Origin: Deltaproteobacteria bacterium
Lineage (GTDB): Bacteria > Bdellovibrionota > FAC87 > UBA2466
Assembly: GCA_013205415.1 (NCBI GenBank)
Contig: JABMMY010000284.1
Coordinates: 1 to 14,403, forward strand
Reading direction: 5' to 3'
Length of the DNA stretch: 14,403 nt
The notes under the pieces are model-generated. The model was not told where the DNA came from. It ran no database searches and saw only the letters and a list, made by a program, of their open reading frames with translations. This document shows, in pieces, positions 13,654 through 14,403 of the stretch. A program made the position numbers and the translations under genes. Within the stretch, counting starts at the first letter, position 1. Each line of letters opens with the position of its first letter.

Positions 13654-14403
13654 GATAGGGAAAAGATAGCTTGGGCTCCTGTTGTTCAATAAATTTTTCG
13701 AACGGTTTTTTACCGATCTTATCTTGATCTCTCCAAGAGTGGGCCACAAATAGTTCCTTAGCATTCTTAACAAAACCCTCTTCAAATCCAGGCATTCGAT
13801 TCATAATTTTTTGATTATCTTTAAAAAGTAGCTTCGCCTGTTCATAGGTTCTGTAATCGGTGCTGGAAAAGGGAGGTAACTTGAAGGTTAATTTATCCAT
13901 CTGCTCTTTTACAATTTGAGTTTCAGTTTCCTCTTTAATGATCTGCTCTTGAGTTTTTTCGATGTTGGAGTCATCTATTTCCCAATTATTATCTATCGGA
14001 TTTGCGTAGGAGAAAGCGCTATCGTTAGTATCTATAAAATCCTGAAAAGAGGAGTCGGATTCGGTATTTCCAAAAGAGGTTTTTCCAGCGTATGCGCCAT
14101 AGGGGCTTCCGCCTAAGTTCTCTTTTATTTGGGATTGAAGTGACTCATTATTTTTTTTACTGGCTGCGACTTCAGCGATTGGAAGAGGAAGGTTCCCTTG
14201 TTCCGTGTTTACTTTGATTTCTAGGTTCGGTGAAGAAATATTTTTTCTGTCTTCATCGGAGGTCACCTTTGAATAATAGGGAGTGCTAGTAAATTTTCCA
14301 GTGCTAGATACTGGACTAGTGGATAATAGATCTGTTTTAGATAGTTTCTGTTGTGAAACTGGATTTAATTCATCAGAAAACACAAGAAGAGATTCGATAG
14401 GGG
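13601..14403 (-). CDS. Hypothetical polar protein, 5' end outside window
   Basis: I do not recognise this protein. The frame is open from the right window edge to a TAG at 13601-13603. A GTG at 14383 could start it, but open codons continue upstream (PIESLL before VFSDELNP) and no ribosome-binding site is seen, so it is probably 5'-truncated by the window. The visible 267 residues are strongly polar and rich in Ser, Asn, Glu, Lys and Thr, with no membrane segment or known domain. The first half looks disordered. A middle stretch (NIEKTQEQIIKEETETQIVK) is likely helical, and the last part has more aromatic residues (FSSTDYRTYEQAKLLF, FEEGFVKNAKELFVAHSWRD) and may fold. The C-terminal tail KGQEPTPTTHQGKRSH is encoded antisense to the end of the exported-protein gene. 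Confidence 0.6.
   Translation of the reverse strand, partial: PIESLLVFSDELNPVSQQKLSKTDLLSTSPVSSTGKFTSTPYYSKVTSDEDRKNISSPNLEIKVNTEQGNLPLPIAEVAASKKNNESLQSQIKENLGGSPYGAYAGKTSFGNTESDSSFQDFIDTNDSAFSYANPIDNNWEIDDSNIEKTQEQIIKEETETQIVKEQMDKLTFKLPPFSSTDYRTYEQAKLLFKDNQKIMNRMPGFEEGFVKNAKELFVAHSWRDQDKIGKKPFEKFIEQQEPKLSFPYPKGQEPTPTTHQGKRSH

Noticed and set aside
13534..13785. 83-codon minus-strand open frame overlapping two genes
   Set aside because: It lies in a different frame across two better-supported genes and shows no motif or ribosome-binding site.
1..14403. Search for tRNA, CRISPR, insertion sequences, phage or plasmid genes
   Set aside because: No direct-repeat arrays, transposase or integrase motifs, or cloverleaf sequences were seen in the short intergenic gaps.

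Overview
The window reads as ordinary chromosome of a Gram-negative, diderm, rather AT-rich bacterium. It encodes LPS-core enzymes, a porin-like outer-membrane barrel and several exported proteins of unknown function next to housekeeping genes (tilS, argS, rpmB). The mix of a eukaryote-like ArgRS, a GYF-domain membrane protein, exported hypotheticals and a stand-alone sigma-54 activator suggests a Bdellovibrionota-type (predatory delta-like) organism, but this is inference; no 16S or other decisive marker is present. I see no tRNA, rRNA, CRISPR, insertion sequence, phage gene or attachment site.

Layout. (1) 1-3744, minus strand: a tight four-gene row read toward position 1: a 189-aa exported hypothetical, an inositol-monophosphatase family enzyme, a GYF-domain single-pass membrane protein with a long charged tail, and tilS (3' end cut off by the window). 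(2) 3809-9226, plus strand: a protein with a degenerate dinucleotide-binding N-terminus, then argS, a family 9 heptosyltransferase and waaA (Kdo transferase). The last three are packed with a 2-nt gap and an ATGA overlap, so arginine charging and LPS inner-core synthesis are probably co-expressed. (3) 9227-11315, minus strand: a YdcF/DUF218-like membrane protein and, after a 266-nt AT-rich leader with its own promoter, a porin-like barrel closed by a strong intrinsic terminator. (4) 11437-13653, plus strand: rpmB with its own promoter and terminator, then a sigma-54 activator without a sensor domain, whose 3' end overlaps the start of an exported protein. (5) 13601-14403, minus strand: a 5'-incomplete unknown gene whose 3' end overlaps the preceding gene tail to tail.

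No stretch longer than 300 bases lacks a gene; the longest is 10390-10655. I did not find a clear new defence, mobile or RNA system. The points most worth checking are the altered HIGH signature of the ArgRS (FFHH instead of HxGH), the degenerate flavoprotein-like neighbour of argS, the GYF-membrane-charged-tail protein, and the activator with GAFSGA and the gene nested in its tail.
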